A stretch of DNA of 64,000 nucleotides from the NCBI RefSeq assembly GCF_026344035.1, contig NZ_JAPKND010000004.1:301678-365677 (forward strand), given 5' to 3'. Below the pieces are notes generated by a model. The model did not search any database, was not told the DNA's origin, and was given only the letters and a program-made list of their open reading frames with translations. The first letter of the stretch is position 1, and every line of letters starts with the position of its first letter. Source of the DNA: Alcaligenes endophyticus. GTDB lineage: Bacteria > Pseudomonadota > Gammaproteobacteria > Burkholderiales > Burkholderiaceae_B. Both the position numbers and the translations under genes were made by a program. Positions 1-9,411 of the stretch are shown piece after piece.

Positions 1-227
1 GCATGTTTCAAGACATTGCTCGGCGCTACGAAGTCAGTCTAAAGCAGGTCCCAGCGATTGGTGACTCATTGCGCGACTTACAAGCAGCGCATAGCCAAGG
101 ATGCCAACCTTGGCTTGTGCATACAGGAAAAGGGGAGCGCACCTTAAAAAAAGGGAATCTGCCTGAAGGGACCAAGATTGCCGAGAATCTGGCCTCTGTT
201 ATTGACACACTGTTGGCCGAGGCTTAA
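1..227 (+). CDS. gmhB: D-glycero-beta-D-manno-heptose 1,7-bisphosphate 7-phosphatase, C-terminal part
   Basis: This is the last 75 or so codons of a HAD-family phosphatase; the gene begins before the window. The readable part contains the HAD motif IV region GDSLRDLQAA followed by a glycine-rich turn and the VHTGKG segment typical of the GmhB C-terminus. GmhB removes the C7 phosphate from heptose bisphosphate in ADP-heptose synthesis for the LPS inner core, in the cytoplasm. The next gene, plsC, starts four bases after the stop codon, an arrangement common in Bordetella relatives. Family and position agree. The missing N-terminal nucleophile motif (DxD) cannot be checked here. Confidence 0.8.
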   Translation, partial: MFQDIARRYEVSLKQVPAIGDSLRDLQAAHSQGCQPWLVHTGKGERTLKKGNLPEGTKIAENLASVIDTLLAEA

Positions 228-231
228 AACC

Positions 232-981
232 ATGGGTGTACTACGCGCCGTCATTTATCAGCTTTTTTTGCTGATCACTGTAATTCCTTACGCCTTTCTC
301 TGTTTATTATGTGCGCCTTTACCTCTACACTGGCGCTATAAAATTACCGTAGGCTGGCCTCGCTTAGCCGTCTGGGGCGCTAGGACTATTCTAGGTATAC
401 GCTGGCAAGTAAAAGGATGGGAGAACCTACCTGACTCAGCTGCCATCATTCTTTCCAAACATCAATCAGCTTGGGAAACCTTATTTTTCCCCGCCCACCT
501 ACCGCGCCAAGCTTGCTTTGTGTATAAACGCGAACTACACCGCGTTCCTTTTTTTGGCTGGGGCTTAGCGCTACTGCGTATGATCCCCATTGACCGAGCT
601 CGTGGCCGAGACGCCTTTGAGCAAGTCATACGGGTGGGCGGCGAACGTATACGAGAAGGCCGTTGGCCTCTGCTTTTTCCAGAAGGTACGCGCACTAAAG
701 TTGGCACGACCAATCGCTACAAAATGGGTGGTGCACTGCTAGCCACTCGCACACAAACTATTGTCATCCCCGTCGCTCATAATGCGGGTGAATGCTGGCC
801 TCGCAATGCTTTCATTAAAAAGCCAGGGCTAATTACCGTCTCTTTTGGCCCACCCATAAGCCCTGAAGGCTTGAGCGCGGAAGAAATGAACGCCAAAATA
901 CAAGACTGGATAGAAACTGAAATGCGCTTACTGAATCCCGAACGTTATGCTGGATCGCCTGCAACTCGCTCTGTTTCCTAA
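232..981 (+). CDS. plsC: 1-acyl-sn-glycerol-3-phosphate acyltransferase
   Basis: PlsC adds the second acyl chain to lysophosphatidic acid to form phosphatidic acid at the inner membrane. The 249-aa product opens with a hydrophobic segment (about residues 5-28). It then shows the acyltransferase blocks: KHQSAWETLF, the HX4D motif in its HX4E form often seen in betaproteobacteria, then RVPFFGWGL, and the substrate-binding block FPEGTRTKVG. An in-frame start further upstream would lie inside gmhB; the ATG at 232, four bases after the gmhB stop, puts the hydrophobic segment at the N-terminus and is preferred. Its 3' end overlaps the next gene by 35 bases, so the first three genes look co-transcribed. 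Confidence 0.9.
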   Translation: MGVLRAVIYQLFLLITVIPYAFLCLLCAPLPLHWRYKITVGWPRLAVWGARTILGIRWQVKGWENLPDSAAIILSKHQSAWETLFFPAHLPRQACFVYKRELHRVPFFGWGLALLRMIPIDRARGRDAFEQVIRVGGERIREGRWPLLFPEGTRTKVGTTNRYKMGGALLATRTQTIVIPVAHNAGECWPRNAFIKKPGLITVSFGPPISPEGLSAEEMNAKIQDWIETEMRLLNPERYAGSPATRSVS

Positions 982-1828
982 ATCTTTATTCCCTCTGCCT
1001 AACGAGCAGGAGGCTACGCCTTTGCCGGTCACTAAGGCCAAACCTGCTCAACTTCCCTACTGTCAACCCGCCGTCCTACCCTTGGGCACCCAATGGCACA
1101 CGATAACGCTAAACGGGGTCACGCTAGGCTATGTACTCAAACGCTCAAAACGCAAAACAGTAGGCTTAAGTGTCAATGACAGCGGCTTACAAATCACCGC
1201 ACCGGTTTGGGTGTCAACGGCACAGCTAGAGTCCGTGCTACAAAAAAAAGCCAATTGGATTATCACTAAACTTCAGCAACTCCAAGAGCGCCACGCTCTA
1301 TTAGCCCTACAGCAAATTACTTGGCAAAATGGTGACCGCCTCCCCTACTTAGGGCAAGCTATTGTGCTACAACGGAATCCCGTACTGCCCACTACTATTT
1401 TTCAGGGTGAGTGTTTTGCGCCCCAAGACGGTAATATCCTATACTTACCTCTACGCCCAGAAGCCGATTCAGCGCAAATGCGCGATTTGACTCAAAGCTG
1501 GCTCCAACAACAGGCTCGACGCTACTTTGAGCAGCGCCTACAACATTATTTAGATAAAGGTGCCCTAACCATGCAGCGCTTACGTTTGGCTGCACCGGCC
1601 AAACGCTGGGGTTCGTGTAACAGCGACGGCACCATCATGCTGAACTGGCGGCTCATTCATTTCCCACCTCATCTTATAGACTATGTCGTGGCTCACGAAG
1701 TGGCTCATTTAAAAGAAATGAATCATAGCCGAGCTTTTTGGGACTTTGTCGAATTTCTGATGCCGGACTACCATTATGCACGCGCACAACTACGCCAGCA
1801 TGAACCCGGCACCTTACCATTGCTATAA
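947..1828 (+). CDS. YgjP/SprT-like zinc metallopeptidase (DUF45, M48-like)
   Basis: The 293-aa protein carries the DUF45/YgjP metallopeptidase domain in its C-terminal half. The zinc motif is HEVAHLKEMNHSRAFW, with the two HExxH histidines and a further histidine, preceded by AKRWGSCNSDGTIMLNWRL, the conserved RWGSC block of this family. The first 40 residues are poorly conserved. There is no signal peptide or membrane segment, so it should be cytoplasmic. The start overlaps the end of plsC by 35 bases, implying translational coupling. The substrate of this family is not firmly known; position between phospholipid synthesis and gloA does not settle it. Confidence 0.8.
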   Translation: MLDRLQLALFPKSLFPLPNEQEATPLPVTKAKPAQLPYCQPAVLPLGTQWHTITLNGVTLGYVLKRSKRKTVGLSVNDSGLQITAPVWVSTAQLESVLQKKANWIITKLQQLQERHALLALQQITWQNGDRLPYLGQAIVLQRNPVLPTTIFQGECFAPQDGNILYLPLRPEADSAQMRDLTQSWLQQQARRYFEQRLQHYLDKGALTMQRLRLAAPAKRWGSCNSDGTIMLNWRLIHFPPHLIDYVVAHEVAHLKEMNHSRAFWDFVEFLMPDYHYARAQLRQHEPGTLPLL

Positions 1829-1855
1829 GCAATTTTTATCTAACAGGAGATCCAC

Positions 1856-2251
1856 ATGCGTATACTGCACACCATGCTGCGAGTCGGCAACCTTGAGCGT
1901 TCACTGGCTTTTTACACTGACATTCTAGGCATGCAGCTGTTACGTCAAAATGACTACCCAGACGGGCGTTTCACCTTAGCCTTTGTTGGCTATGGTGCAG
2001 AAAGCGACACGGCTGTACTAGAACTGACTCATAATTGGGACACTGATAGCTACGACCTAGGGAATGCCTATGGCCATATCGCAATCGAAGTAGAAAATGC
2101 CTACAAAACCTGTGAGGACATCAAAGCAAAAGGCGGTAAAGTAGTACGTGAAGCTGGCCCCATGAAGCATGGCCAAACTGTTATTGCGTTTGTTGAAGAC
2201 CCCGATGGTTACAAAGTCGAACTGATTCAAGCCAAAGGGCGAGTCGACTAA
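1856..2251 (+). CDS. gloA: Lactoylglutathione lyase (glyoxalase I)
   Basis: Glyoxalase I isomerises the methylglyoxal-glutathione hemithioacetal to S-lactoylglutathione in the cytosol. The 131-aa length is normal for the single-domain bacterial enzyme. Visible signatures are the N-terminal metal histidine in [16 protein letters not shown], the ELTHNWD block, YGHIAIEV with the second histidine, and the C-terminal metal glutamate in [12 protein letters not shown]. An AGGAGA ribosome site lies five bases before the ATG. It is 27 bases downstream of the metallopeptidase and probably belongs to the same transcript. Confidence 0.95.
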   Translation: MRILHTMLRVGNLERSLAFYTDILGMQLLRQNDYPDGRFTLAFVGYGAESDTAVLELTHNWDTDSYDLGNAYGHIAIEVENAYKTCEDIKAKGGKVVREAGPMKHGQTVIAFVEDPDGYKVELIQAKGRVD

Positions 2252-2365
2252 GCAGCGTTCGTTTATGGGCCGTTCTCACCACGGCCTATATCATTCCAGC
2301 CCAGCTCACTGTAATCAGTCGCATCCATACCATCCATACCTCTAGGCTCTTACTGTTTTTGCCAC

Positions 2366-3595
2366 ATGCTTAATATTCTTTGGCTCTGGTTTTTCCTGAT
2401 TGCTGCTGCTAGTAGTTTTTATCAATGGCTAGCCCATGGTAAAGCCGACATCTTCGCCGACATGGTGCGCAGCCTATTTGATATGGCTGCTCTATCCGTC
2501 GATATTATGGTGCTGCTGTTTGGCACGCTGACACTATGGCTAGGCTTTTTACGCATCGCTGAGCAAGCGGGCTTAATCGACGTTCTAGGCCGCTGGCTTA
2601 GCCCCATATTCAGCCGTTTAATGCCTGACGTGCCCAAGGGTCACCCAGCACTAGGGCTTATCACCCTGAATTTTGCAGCGAACGGCCTAGGTTTAGATAA
2701 TGCAGCCACTCCTATAGGCCTTCGAGCCATGAAAGAGTTGCAAAGTCTGAACCCACACAAAGACACCGCCACCAACGCGCAAATTTTATTTCTCGTTTTA
2801 AATACCTCTTCGCTCACCCTCTTGCCCGTCACTATATTTATGTATCGTGCCCAGCAAGGCGCTAGCGATCCCACCCTAGTATTTTTACCTATTTTATTAG
2901 CCACCTCAGCCTCTACTCTAGCAGCCTTATTTAGTGTCGCTTTAGTTCAACGCATACGCTTGTTAGATCCTGTGCTAATAGGTACTTTTGCTGCCCTAGC
3001 CGTTTTGCTGGGTGGTCTCATGGCGTTGCTGGCAACTTTAAGCGCAAGTGCGATACAAGCACTTTCGTCCTTAATGGGGAACCTTACCCTGTTGGGAATT
3101 ATCTGGCTCTTTCTTTTCGTGGGCTGGCGTAAAAAAGTTCCCCTATACGACAGTTTTGTCGATGGAGCCAAAGAGGGCTTTCAAGTATCCAAAGAACTAT
3201 TGCCCTACCTTGTTGCCATGCTATGCGCCATTGGTGTCTTGCGTAGCTCTGGCGCCCTAGATTTACTGCTAGATGTAATCCGCTGGATAGTAATGCACAT
3301 AGGCTGGGACACTCGTTTTATTGATGCCTTGCCTACAGCCTTAGCTCGCCCCTTCTCGGGTGGCGCAGCACGCGCACTACTCATAGAAACCATGCAACAC
3401 CATGGTGTAGATAGCTTCCCAGCATTAATCGCTGCTACTGTACAAGGTAGTACCGAGACTACTTTTTATGTACTAGCGGTGTATTTTGGCTCGGTGGGGA
3501 TACGCAGAGCCAGGCATGCTGTAGCGTGCGCCTTAACTGCCGACATCACCGGCATCGTCGCATCCATCACGGTGTGCTATTGGTTTTTTGCTTAA
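2366..3595 (+). CDS. Fused spore-maturation SpmA/SpmB-type membrane protein (nucleoside-recognition Gate domains)
   Basis: The 409-aa polytopic membrane protein joins two Gate (nucleoside-recognition) domains. The N-terminal half has the SpmA block FAANGLGLDNAATPIGLRAM (about residues 108-127). The C-terminal half has the SpmB blocks SGGAARALLIETM and QGSTETTFYVLAVYFGS, ending in a terminal hydrophobic helix. In Bacillus, SpmA and SpmB are separate proteins affecting spore-core dehydration. The fused form is widespread in Gram-negatives that do not sporulate and probably acts as a small-molecule transporter; the substrate is unknown. It is convergent with rsmA, with a short hairpin between. 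Confidence 0.8.
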   Translation: MLNILWLWFFLIAAASSFYQWLAHGKADIFADMVRSLFDMAALSVDIMVLLFGTLTLWLGFLRIAEQAGLIDVLGRWLSPIFSRLMPDVPKGHPALGLITLNFAANGLGLDNAATPIGLRAMKELQSLNPHKDTATNAQILFLVLNTSSLTLLPVTIFMYRAQQGASDPTLVFLPILLATSASTLAALFSVALVQRIRLLDPVLIGTFAALAVLLGGLMALLATLSASAIQALSSLMGNLTLLGIIWLFLFVGWRKKVPLYDSFVDGAKEGFQVSKELLPYLVAMLCAIGVLRSSGALDLLLDVIRWIVMHIGWDTRFIDALPTALARPFSGGAARALLIETMQHHGVDSFPALIAATVQGSTETTFYVLAVYFGSVGIRRARHAVACALTADITGIVASITVCYWFFA

Positions 3596-3602
3596 CAATT
3601 AG

Positions 3603-3635
3603 CATGGCCCGTTTGGCAGTGTGCTATGGGCCATG
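3603..3635. terminator. Hairpin between convergent genes (possible terminator)
   Basis: The arms CATGGCCC and GGGCCATG form an 8-bp perfect stem around a 17-nt loop, between the stops of the SpmA/B gene (+) and rsmA (-). There is no T-run on either side, so intrinsic termination is uncertain. Confidence 0.3.
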
Positions 3636-3640
3636 ATTCA

Positions 3641-4429
3641 TCAAGCTTTTAGCAGACCTACATCCTGTATAAAATCAGACAGAGCGATGTACTGTTCTAG
3701 ACTTAACTCTGCTGGCCGCGCTGTATCTGCAATGCCTAACCCCTGCCAATCAATCACACGACTCCAATCGCCTAAACCGCCTCTTAGCATTTTTCGTCGT
3801 TGTGCAAAGGCACGTGTGAGCACCTGTGAAAACACCTTCATACTGCGTGGTTGAGGCCTGTCTTGAGGCAAGGGGATCATACGCACCACTGCTGACACCA
3901 CTCGTGGAGGAGGATCAAAAGCGTCAGGCGCTACGTCAAACAGCTTATACATACGATAGCGAGCCTGCAGCATCACGGAAAGACGGCTGTAATCAGCCGA
4001 CCCAGGCTTAGCTACCATACGGTCAATGACCTCGCGCTGCAGCATAAAATGCTGATCAATCACCTGATCTGCCGCGCCAAGCAAGTGAAACAACAGAGGG
4101 CTAGAAATATTGTAGGGCAAATTACCTACAATTCGCAGTTGTGAGCCTAGCGTCGTGAAGTCAACCTGCAACGCATCAGCCTCAATTAACTCGAACCTAT
4201 CCGCAGGATATTTTTTTCTTAAGCGCGCCGCCAGATCACGATCAATTTCTACTACTTTTAGCTTATCTAACTGCTGCACCAATGGTGCAGTTAAGGCAGA
4301 TAAGCCTGGTCCGATTTCAACCATATTGTCACCAGCGTGCGGGGCGATAGCCCGCACAATGGAGTCAATGACGGCTTCATCGACTAAAAAATGCTGCCCA
4401 AAGCGTTTACGGGCCTGATGTTGCGCCAT
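3641..4429 (-). CDS. rsmA: 16S rRNA (adenine1518/1519-N6) dimethyltransferase
   Basis: RsmA (KsgA) dimethylates two adjacent adenines in helix 45 of 16S rRNA late in small-subunit assembly. The 262-aa sequence shows GQHFLVD at the N-terminus, the SAM-binding [11 protein letters not shown] (about 37-47), EIDRDLA, and the catalytic NLPY motif (103-106) within [15 protein letters not shown]. It lies 15 bases downstream of surA and is the last gene of the lptD-surA-rsmA set. The pdxA gene often found between surA and rsmA in other proteobacteria is absent here. Confidence 0.96.
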   Translation of the reverse strand: MAQHQARKRFGQHFLVDEAVIDSIVRAIAPHAGDNMVEIGPGLSALTAPLVQQLDKLKVVEIDRDLAARLRKKYPADRFELIEADALQVDFTTLGSQLRIVGNLPYNISSPLLFHLLGAADQVIDQHFMLQREVIDRMVAKPGSADYSRLSVMLQARYRMYKLFDVAPDAFDPPPRVVSAVVRMIPLPQDRPQPRSMKVFSQVLTRAFAQRRKMLRGGLGDWSRVIDWQGLGIADTARPAELSLEQYIALSDFIQDVGLLKA

Positions 4430-4444
4430 GTAAAAAAACCTCGC

Positions 4445-5872
4445 CTACTCTGCACTGCTGGATTTCTCCAGTCGATTATCAATATAGGCTTTACCACGCA
4501 CACCATTTAACCAGTCTTCAAAGGCTGGCTCGGCACGACGTTGGAAAAGAATTTGGCGTGCCTGAGAGCGGCGGTATTCATTTTCCATATTCCGAGTGCG
4601 GCGCTCAATGACTTGAATTAAATGCCAGCCAAACTGACTTTTAACCGGCTCCCCCACTTGACCATCTTGCAATTTATCCATCGCCTGCTCGAATGAGGGG
4701 ACTGTTTCGCCCGGAGATAACCAGCCTAAATCGCCTCCTTGAGGAGCAGAACTATCCTCAGAGTAGCGTTTGGCCAGATCCTCGAAGCTTTCACCATGCG
4801 CAATACGCTGTTGTAATTGTCGTATACGCTGCTCAGCCTGCGCATCATCCATGACTTGCGACAATTTAACCAGAATATGGCGTGCATGCGTTTGCGTCAC
4901 CATCATGGACTGATCACCTTGCTTACTTTGTGCATCGGCAAGGCGAGGCTCCACATTTTGCGTTCCGCCTACGGAGTCTAAAACTTTCAGAATATGATAG
5001 CCCTGGCCACTGCGTATCAAATCCGACACCTGCCCCGGATTTAATGAGCGTGTAGCCTGAACAAATAAATCAGGCCACTCTTCTGCGGCTCTTACCCCTA
5101 ATACTCCACCTCGCAAGGCCTCTTGACCTTCAGACTGTGCTACCGCTAAACCAGCGAAATCAGCACCGCTACGCAACTGTTGTAACAGTTGCTGTGCTTT
5201 TTGGTGAATAGCCTGTTCTTCGGCAGCCGAGGCAGACTCTGGAACACGTAGTAAAATCTGCGCCAAAGCCAGTTCGGCGGTAGGTGATGCCGTTGCTCCG
5301 CCCCCACCCAACGCAGCGATTCCTTGCTGCCCCCCTTCGGTACGTAAAAAAGCATCAATATCACCATCTGTGATGTTAATAGTGCTATCTACAACGCGCA
5401 TGCGTAATTGGTCTTGCATAATTTCTTGACGCAACGTGGCCATGTAATCTTCCCACCGCACACCATTGCGCTCTACCTCAGCACGCAGTTGTTGCTCAGT
5501 GAAATTATTACGCTGGGCGATCACTTGCAACGCTTCTAAGACATTCGCATCAGTAACCCGTATCCCTAAGGCACGTGCCTCTTGCTCTTCCAATCGCTCC
5601 ATAATCATGCGCTGCAAGACCTGGCGACGCATGGTCTCCATATCAGGCATAGGCACATTCTGATGTTTAAGCTGTGCCACCAAAGGCTCTAACTGCCCCT
5701 GCACCTGACGCAAGGTAATCACATCATCATTGACTACTGCAGCAATCCCGTCAACAAAACCATTAGCTGGCGCCTGTGTTGACGCTGCCTTCTGCGCCCA
5801 AGCGGTAGATACCACCCCGAGCGCAGAACTTAAGCCTACGGCCAACACAGCAGTTTTTAAACTGAAACGCAT
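4445..5872 (-). CDS. surA: Periplasmic peptidyl-prolyl isomerase/chaperone SurA
   Basis: SurA escorts unfolded outer-membrane proteins through the periplasm. The 475-aa product has a signal peptide ending in TAWAQ, an N-terminal chaperone domain and two parvulin domains. The second parvulin domain is canonical (HARHILVKLS ... GGDLGWLSPGETVPSFEQA ... FGWHLIQVIERR); the first is more divergent. Three in-frame starts exist: TTG 5890, ATG 5881 and ATG 5872. I chose 5872 because it follows the lptD stop by one base and has GAGAGG ten bases upstream, whereas 5881 sits directly against that site. Function couples naturally to lptD upstream, a SurA-dependent barrel. Confidence 0.93.
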   Translation of the reverse strand: MRFSLKTAVLAVGLSSALGVVSTAWAQKAASTQAPANGFVDGIAAVVNDDVITLRQVQGQLEPLVAQLKHQNVPMPDMETMRRQVLQRMIMERLEEQEARALGIRVTDANVLEALQVIAQRNNFTEQQLRAEVERNGVRWEDYMATLRQEIMQDQLRMRVVDSTINITDGDIDAFLRTEGGQQGIAALGGGGATASPTAELALAQILLRVPESASAAEEQAIHQKAQQLLQQLRSGADFAGLAVAQSEGQEALRGGVLGVRAAEEWPDLFVQATRSLNPGQVSDLIRSGQGYHILKVLDSVGGTQNVEPRLADAQSKQGDQSMMVTQTHARHILVKLSQVMDDAQAEQRIRQLQQRIAHGESFEDLAKRYSEDSSAPQGGDLGWLSPGETVPSFEQAMDKLQDGQVGEPVKSQFGWHLIQVIERRTRNMENEYRRSQARQILFQRRAEPAFEDWLNGVRGKAYIDNRLEKSSSAE

Positions 5873-5873
5873 C

Positions 5874-8222
5874 TTACTCATACCTCTCAAAGGTCGATTT
5901 TTCTGGTATCGGTGTGGTCACGGGCTCATAACCTACCACTCGATCGCGCAACAAGCGCATCGGATCGTTGCCTATCCCGCCGAGACCCGACAACTCTAAC
6001 TGAAAGAAAATTGCTTGGTTGGTTTCTTTAGCTGAAATGGCGTAACGTTGGACCACCATTCTACCTACCCAACAACAATCCCCTTTATATTCCAGACCTA
6101 AAATAGACTGGGTGCTGCGACTTTCGTTCAAGGAGTAATCAAACCTTCCTATCCCATAAAGCTTATTACTTAGGGGCCACTGGGCCGTCAACGAGACACT
6201 TTCTTTAGTTTTATCTTCACCTGAAAAGTACTGATAACGCACCACATCAGGATCTCGCTCATAACGGTAATTGGCGGCCAATGTCGCTAAACGCTGTGGC
6301 CGCCAACGCACCCCAGTGGTCATACGATTACGCTCACCACTTTCAGATCTAAACTGGGCATCAAAATTAACGGAAAACGTGTTCGTTAGCGCAGCATATG
6401 CACCAACCAAATAGTCCGAGCGGGTATCGGTACGAGCTTTACGCTCAGACAATGTCACTCGTTGGTCTTCAAAGTATAAGCGCTGTGCGGCCTGCAATAC
6501 CACCCGCTCAAAGCCGGTATCCGCGTCCATCCAACGAGTCGTTAAGCCCAAGCTTAGCTGGTTGGCATTGGCGATTCTATCCCAACCACCCGAGTAAATG
6601 TTTTCGCTAAAGGCTTGAGCAAAGTTAAAGCTACTTATGTCGGTATCAAAAATAGGTAAGTCGTTTTGATCGCGATAAGGAACATATAAATAGTAAGCGC
6701 GCGGCTCTAGCGTTTGTATGGATGAATTCCCAAACAAAGTAGTATTGCGCTCAAACGTCATGCCTGAATCTAAAGAAAAAAGAGGCAATGCACGCCCAGC
6801 TTGCGTGGGCTTGTTAATGTATTGCGGTAAATCAGTGGTGTGCCAGCGCGTATCATACTGACTAAGGTGCATGCCCATTTTGGGTGTGACGTACCAGCCT
6901 GCTTTAACAACAGGATAAGCCACCGTGGTATACGACGTTAAACGACTGCCATCGGGTGCACGGCGTTCACCTCGCCAACGATCAAAAACCGAATGGCGCC
7001 CAGAATAAAAGGGCATGTGAAAGCGTGTTGCGGTGTTTTCACTCGTAACGTCAAAACCACCCCAGTCGTAATGCCGAGCATCGACCCGAAACTCTGGTAA
7101 GCGGTCATACTGAGGGGTACGATAACCCGCCGTTGCATCCTGCAGAGTCTGGTATTTATAGGCCCGCACCGAACTGCTCACATACTGAGAAATTCCCCAA
7201 TTAACCCCCACCGTACTACTAAGATCTTGCAGCGTGGCATCGTCTATACCGAAACTGCTGAAATCACGAAAGTAATCATCATCGGATACTTTACGTAAAT
7301 CGGCATCCCACGTCAGGCTGGGAGCCAAAGTTTGGCGAAACGTAGCCGCCCCGAACCAGCGTTTTCGGTCAAGCTCTTTATCTTTCGCCAGATAAGTACC
7401 TGAAAGCTCACCAGAGTAACCGTTACCAAGATACCGAAACTCGCCGCCCAGCATCATGCCTCGTTTCCATAATAAACGAGGAGTTAAGGTGGCGTCGAAA
7501 TTAGGGGCTAAATTCAGATAGTAAGGCAGGCTGATATCTAAGCCACTACGCGTCGTCATACCGTACGTGGGCATGAGGAATCCAGACTTGCGCTCTTTTC
7601 GCAAAGGAAAGCTCAAGTAGGGTGAATACAGTAACGGCACACCCTTAAAGTACAACACCCCGTGTTTGGCTACCCCTTCGTTTTCTGCCGAGTACAAATC
7701 CAGCGTGGGTGCTTTAATGTACCAAGCAGGCTCTGGGCACGGGCAACCTGAATACACCACTGACTGTAAGCGGGTATGATTGCGACTAAGAATGCTTGCT
7801 TCAGCCGCTTGGCCGGTGCCCCCTGCGTTCCCTAACCAGAAATGGGGTGCGCTCATGGTGCCCGTTTCGGCATCCAGGTTGTAGCGAAATCCAGGGCTGC
7901 GTGCGATCGTGCCATCGCGCATGATTAAACCATTGCCGCTCACTACCACTTCACTGGTATTGCGGTCATAATCTATCTGATCGCCTTTTACCACGGAGTC
8001 GATGCGGCGTACTTGAGCATGACCTTGAATGCGCAATTTACCCTCTTCGGTAGCATTCATTTGATCACCAATCAGGTATACGCTCATATCCTCTTCGGGC
8101 ATAGGTCTGGCGGTTAGCTGTGGTGATAGCTGCAAAGCGGGACGCGCATTATCCGGCCCAGCCGCCCCTACGAGGCTCGTGCCTGCTACCCACAATGAAA
8201 GGACCCAAACGGTAATTCGCAC
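5874..8222 (-). CDS. lptD: LPS-assembly outer-membrane protein LptD
   Basis: LptD with LptE inserts LPS into the outer leaflet. The 782-aa protein has a signal peptide (to about residue 21), an OstA/LptA-like jellyroll (about 45-150; VYLIGDQMNATEEGKLRIQG), and a long beta-barrel C-terminal domain rich in alternating aromatic strands. I count only four cysteines: C160 and C162 in SGCPCPEP, and C716-C717 in KGDCCWVGR. The adjacent C-terminal pair matches the disulfide-forming pair of E. coli LptD, but there is no far N-terminal cysteine. The start is GTG with AGGAGG ten bases upstream. It heads the operon with surA and rsmA. Confidence 0.95.
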   Translation of the reverse strand: MRITVWVLSLWVAGTSLVGAAGPDNARPALQLSPQLTARPMPEEDMSVYLIGDQMNATEEGKLRIQGHAQVRRIDSVVKGDQIDYDRNTSEVVVSGNGLIMRDGTIARSPGFRYNLDAETGTMSAPHFWLGNAGGTGQAAEASILSRNHTRLQSVVYSGCPCPEPAWYIKAPTLDLYSAENEGVAKHGVLYFKGVPLLYSPYLSFPLRKERKSGFLMPTYGMTTRSGLDISLPYYLNLAPNFDATLTPRLLWKRGMMLGGEFRYLGNGYSGELSGTYLAKDKELDRKRWFGAATFRQTLAPSLTWDADLRKVSDDDYFRDFSSFGIDDATLQDLSSTVGVNWGISQYVSSSVRAYKYQTLQDATAGYRTPQYDRLPEFRVDARHYDWGGFDVTSENTATRFHMPFYSGRHSVFDRWRGERRAPDGSRLTSYTTVAYPVVKAGWYVTPKMGMHLSQYDTRWHTTDLPQYINKPTQAGRALPLFSLDSGMTFERNTTLFGNSSIQTLEPRAYYLYVPYRDQNDLPIFDTDISSFNFAQAFSENIYSGGWDRIANANQLSLGLTTRWMDADTGFERVVLQAAQRLYFEDQRVTLSERKARTDTRSDYLVGAYAALTNTFSVNFDAQFRSESGERNRMTTGVRWRPQRLATLAANYRYERDPDVVRYQYFSGEDKTKESVSLTAQWPLSNKLYGIGRFDYSLNESRSTQSILGLEYKGDCCWVGRMVVQRYAISAKETNQAIFFQLELSGLGGIGNDPMRLLRDRVVGYEPVTTPIPEKSTFERYE

Positions 8223-8294
8223 TAAAAAGGCGCCTCCTGGTTTGTATACCTCATTTTTTGCACAAGACTACTGCGATTGAGGCAACGAGCCAGT

Positions 8295-8300
8295 ATTATA
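8295..8300 (-). promoter_or_regulatory. Candidate -10 element for the lptD-surA-rsmA operon
   Basis: A perfect TATAAT is read on the minus strand about 70 bases before the lptD GTG. No good -35 hexamer is visible at the usual spacing, so this is tentative. Confidence 0.35.
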
Positions 8301-8364
8301 GTTAAGCCTGCCCTGTAACGGCACATATAAAATCAAATCAGTTCTCGCCTCAATTACATTGCTC

Positions 8365-9411
8365 ATGTCAGACTCTCTTGCTTTAGCCCACGATCCTCGT
8401 TATCAACAACTACACAACTGGCTCACCGCCTTAAAAGAAAGCCATGCTTTAGACTTAAGTTCATTAACGCCCGCCTCTAGTGATGCTAGCTTTAGACGTT
8501 ATTTCCGTATAAATAACGATAAAGTGTCGTTAATTGTCATGGATGCCCCGCCGCCCCAAGAAGACATTGCCCCTTTCTTGCATGTTACGCAACTGCTGCA
8601 AGCGGTAAATGTCACCGTACCGGAAATTATCGCTGCCGATACGGAACATGGTTTTATTTTAATGTCCGATTTAGGGCACCACAATTTTTACCATGCCTTA
8701 CAAAACACGCCCACCCAAGCTGAAATAGATGCACTCTATCGCCCCACTCTGGAAGTGTTAGTCCGAGTTCAAAAGGCAGACACTACCGGTTTGCCCGTAT
8801 ACAACGAAGCGAAATTACTTGAAGAGCTACAAGTGTTTCCCGAATGGTTTCTGGCAAAGCACGCCAATATCACCTTAAGTGATACCGAGAGCGTGCAACT
8901 GCAGGAATGCTTTCAGATGCTGACGCATTACAACTCACAGGGCGCACAAGTCATCGTATTGCGCGACTTTCATAGTCCTAACCTAATGCTACCGCTACCA
9001 GGCAGTAATGAGCCGGGCCTGATTGATTACCAAGACGCCGTTTTGGGTCCTATTACTTATGACATCGCCTCGCTCATCATGGATGCCCGTCATACTTGGG
9101 ACGAAGCGCAACAACTGGACTGGGCTATACGCTATTGGCAAGCCGCTTTTGCCGCAGGCCTGAATGTCCCTGACGACTTTGCCGTTTTCCATCAGCAGTA
9201 CGAGTGGATGAGCCTCCAGCGCAACCTTCGGATTCTGGGCGTTTTTGTACGTCTGTCCTTACGAGACAACAAGCACCACTACTTAGAGCATCTGCCCCGC
9301 TTATTGACCTACGTTCGTCAAGTGGCTAGCCGCTATCAAAGCCTTAGCCCTATCTTAAAAATAGTGGATCGGGCAGAAGGGCGAAAAACGGTATTAGGAG
9401 TCACTCTCTGA
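8365..9411 (+). CDS. amgK: N-acetylmuramate/N-acetylglucosamine kinase, AmgK type
   Basis: AmgK phosphorylates recycled MurNAc (and GlcNAc) at the anomeric carbon, the first step of a route that bypasses de novo UDP-MurNAc synthesis. The 348-aa protein is an aminoglycoside-phosphotransferase-fold kinase: ASSDASFRRYFRI (nucleotide loop), a DLGHHNFYHAL segment, the catalytic loop LRDFHSPNLM, and the metal motif LIDYQDAVLGP. The family alone could suggest a choline or aminoglycoside kinase; direct coupling to murU (stop and start share one base, TGATG) decides the role. The ATG at 8365 is preferred to a TTG two codons earlier. It is divergent from lptD. Confidence 0.88.
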   Translation: MSDSLALAHDPRYQQLHNWLTALKESHALDLSSLTPASSDASFRRYFRINNDKVSLIVMDAPPPQEDIAPFLHVTQLLQAVNVTVPEIIAADTEHGFILMSDLGHHNFYHALQNTPTQAEIDALYRPTLEVLVRVQKADTTGLPVYNEAKLLEELQVFPEWFLAKHANITLSDTESVQLQECFQMLTHYNSQGAQVIVLRDFHSPNLMLPLPGSNEPGLIDYQDAVLGPITYDIASLIMDARHTWDEAQQLDWAIRYWQAAFAAGLNVPDDFAVFHQQYEWMSLQRNLRILGVFVRLSLRDNKHHYLEHLPRLLTYVRQVASRYQSLSPILKIVDRAEGRKTVLGVTL

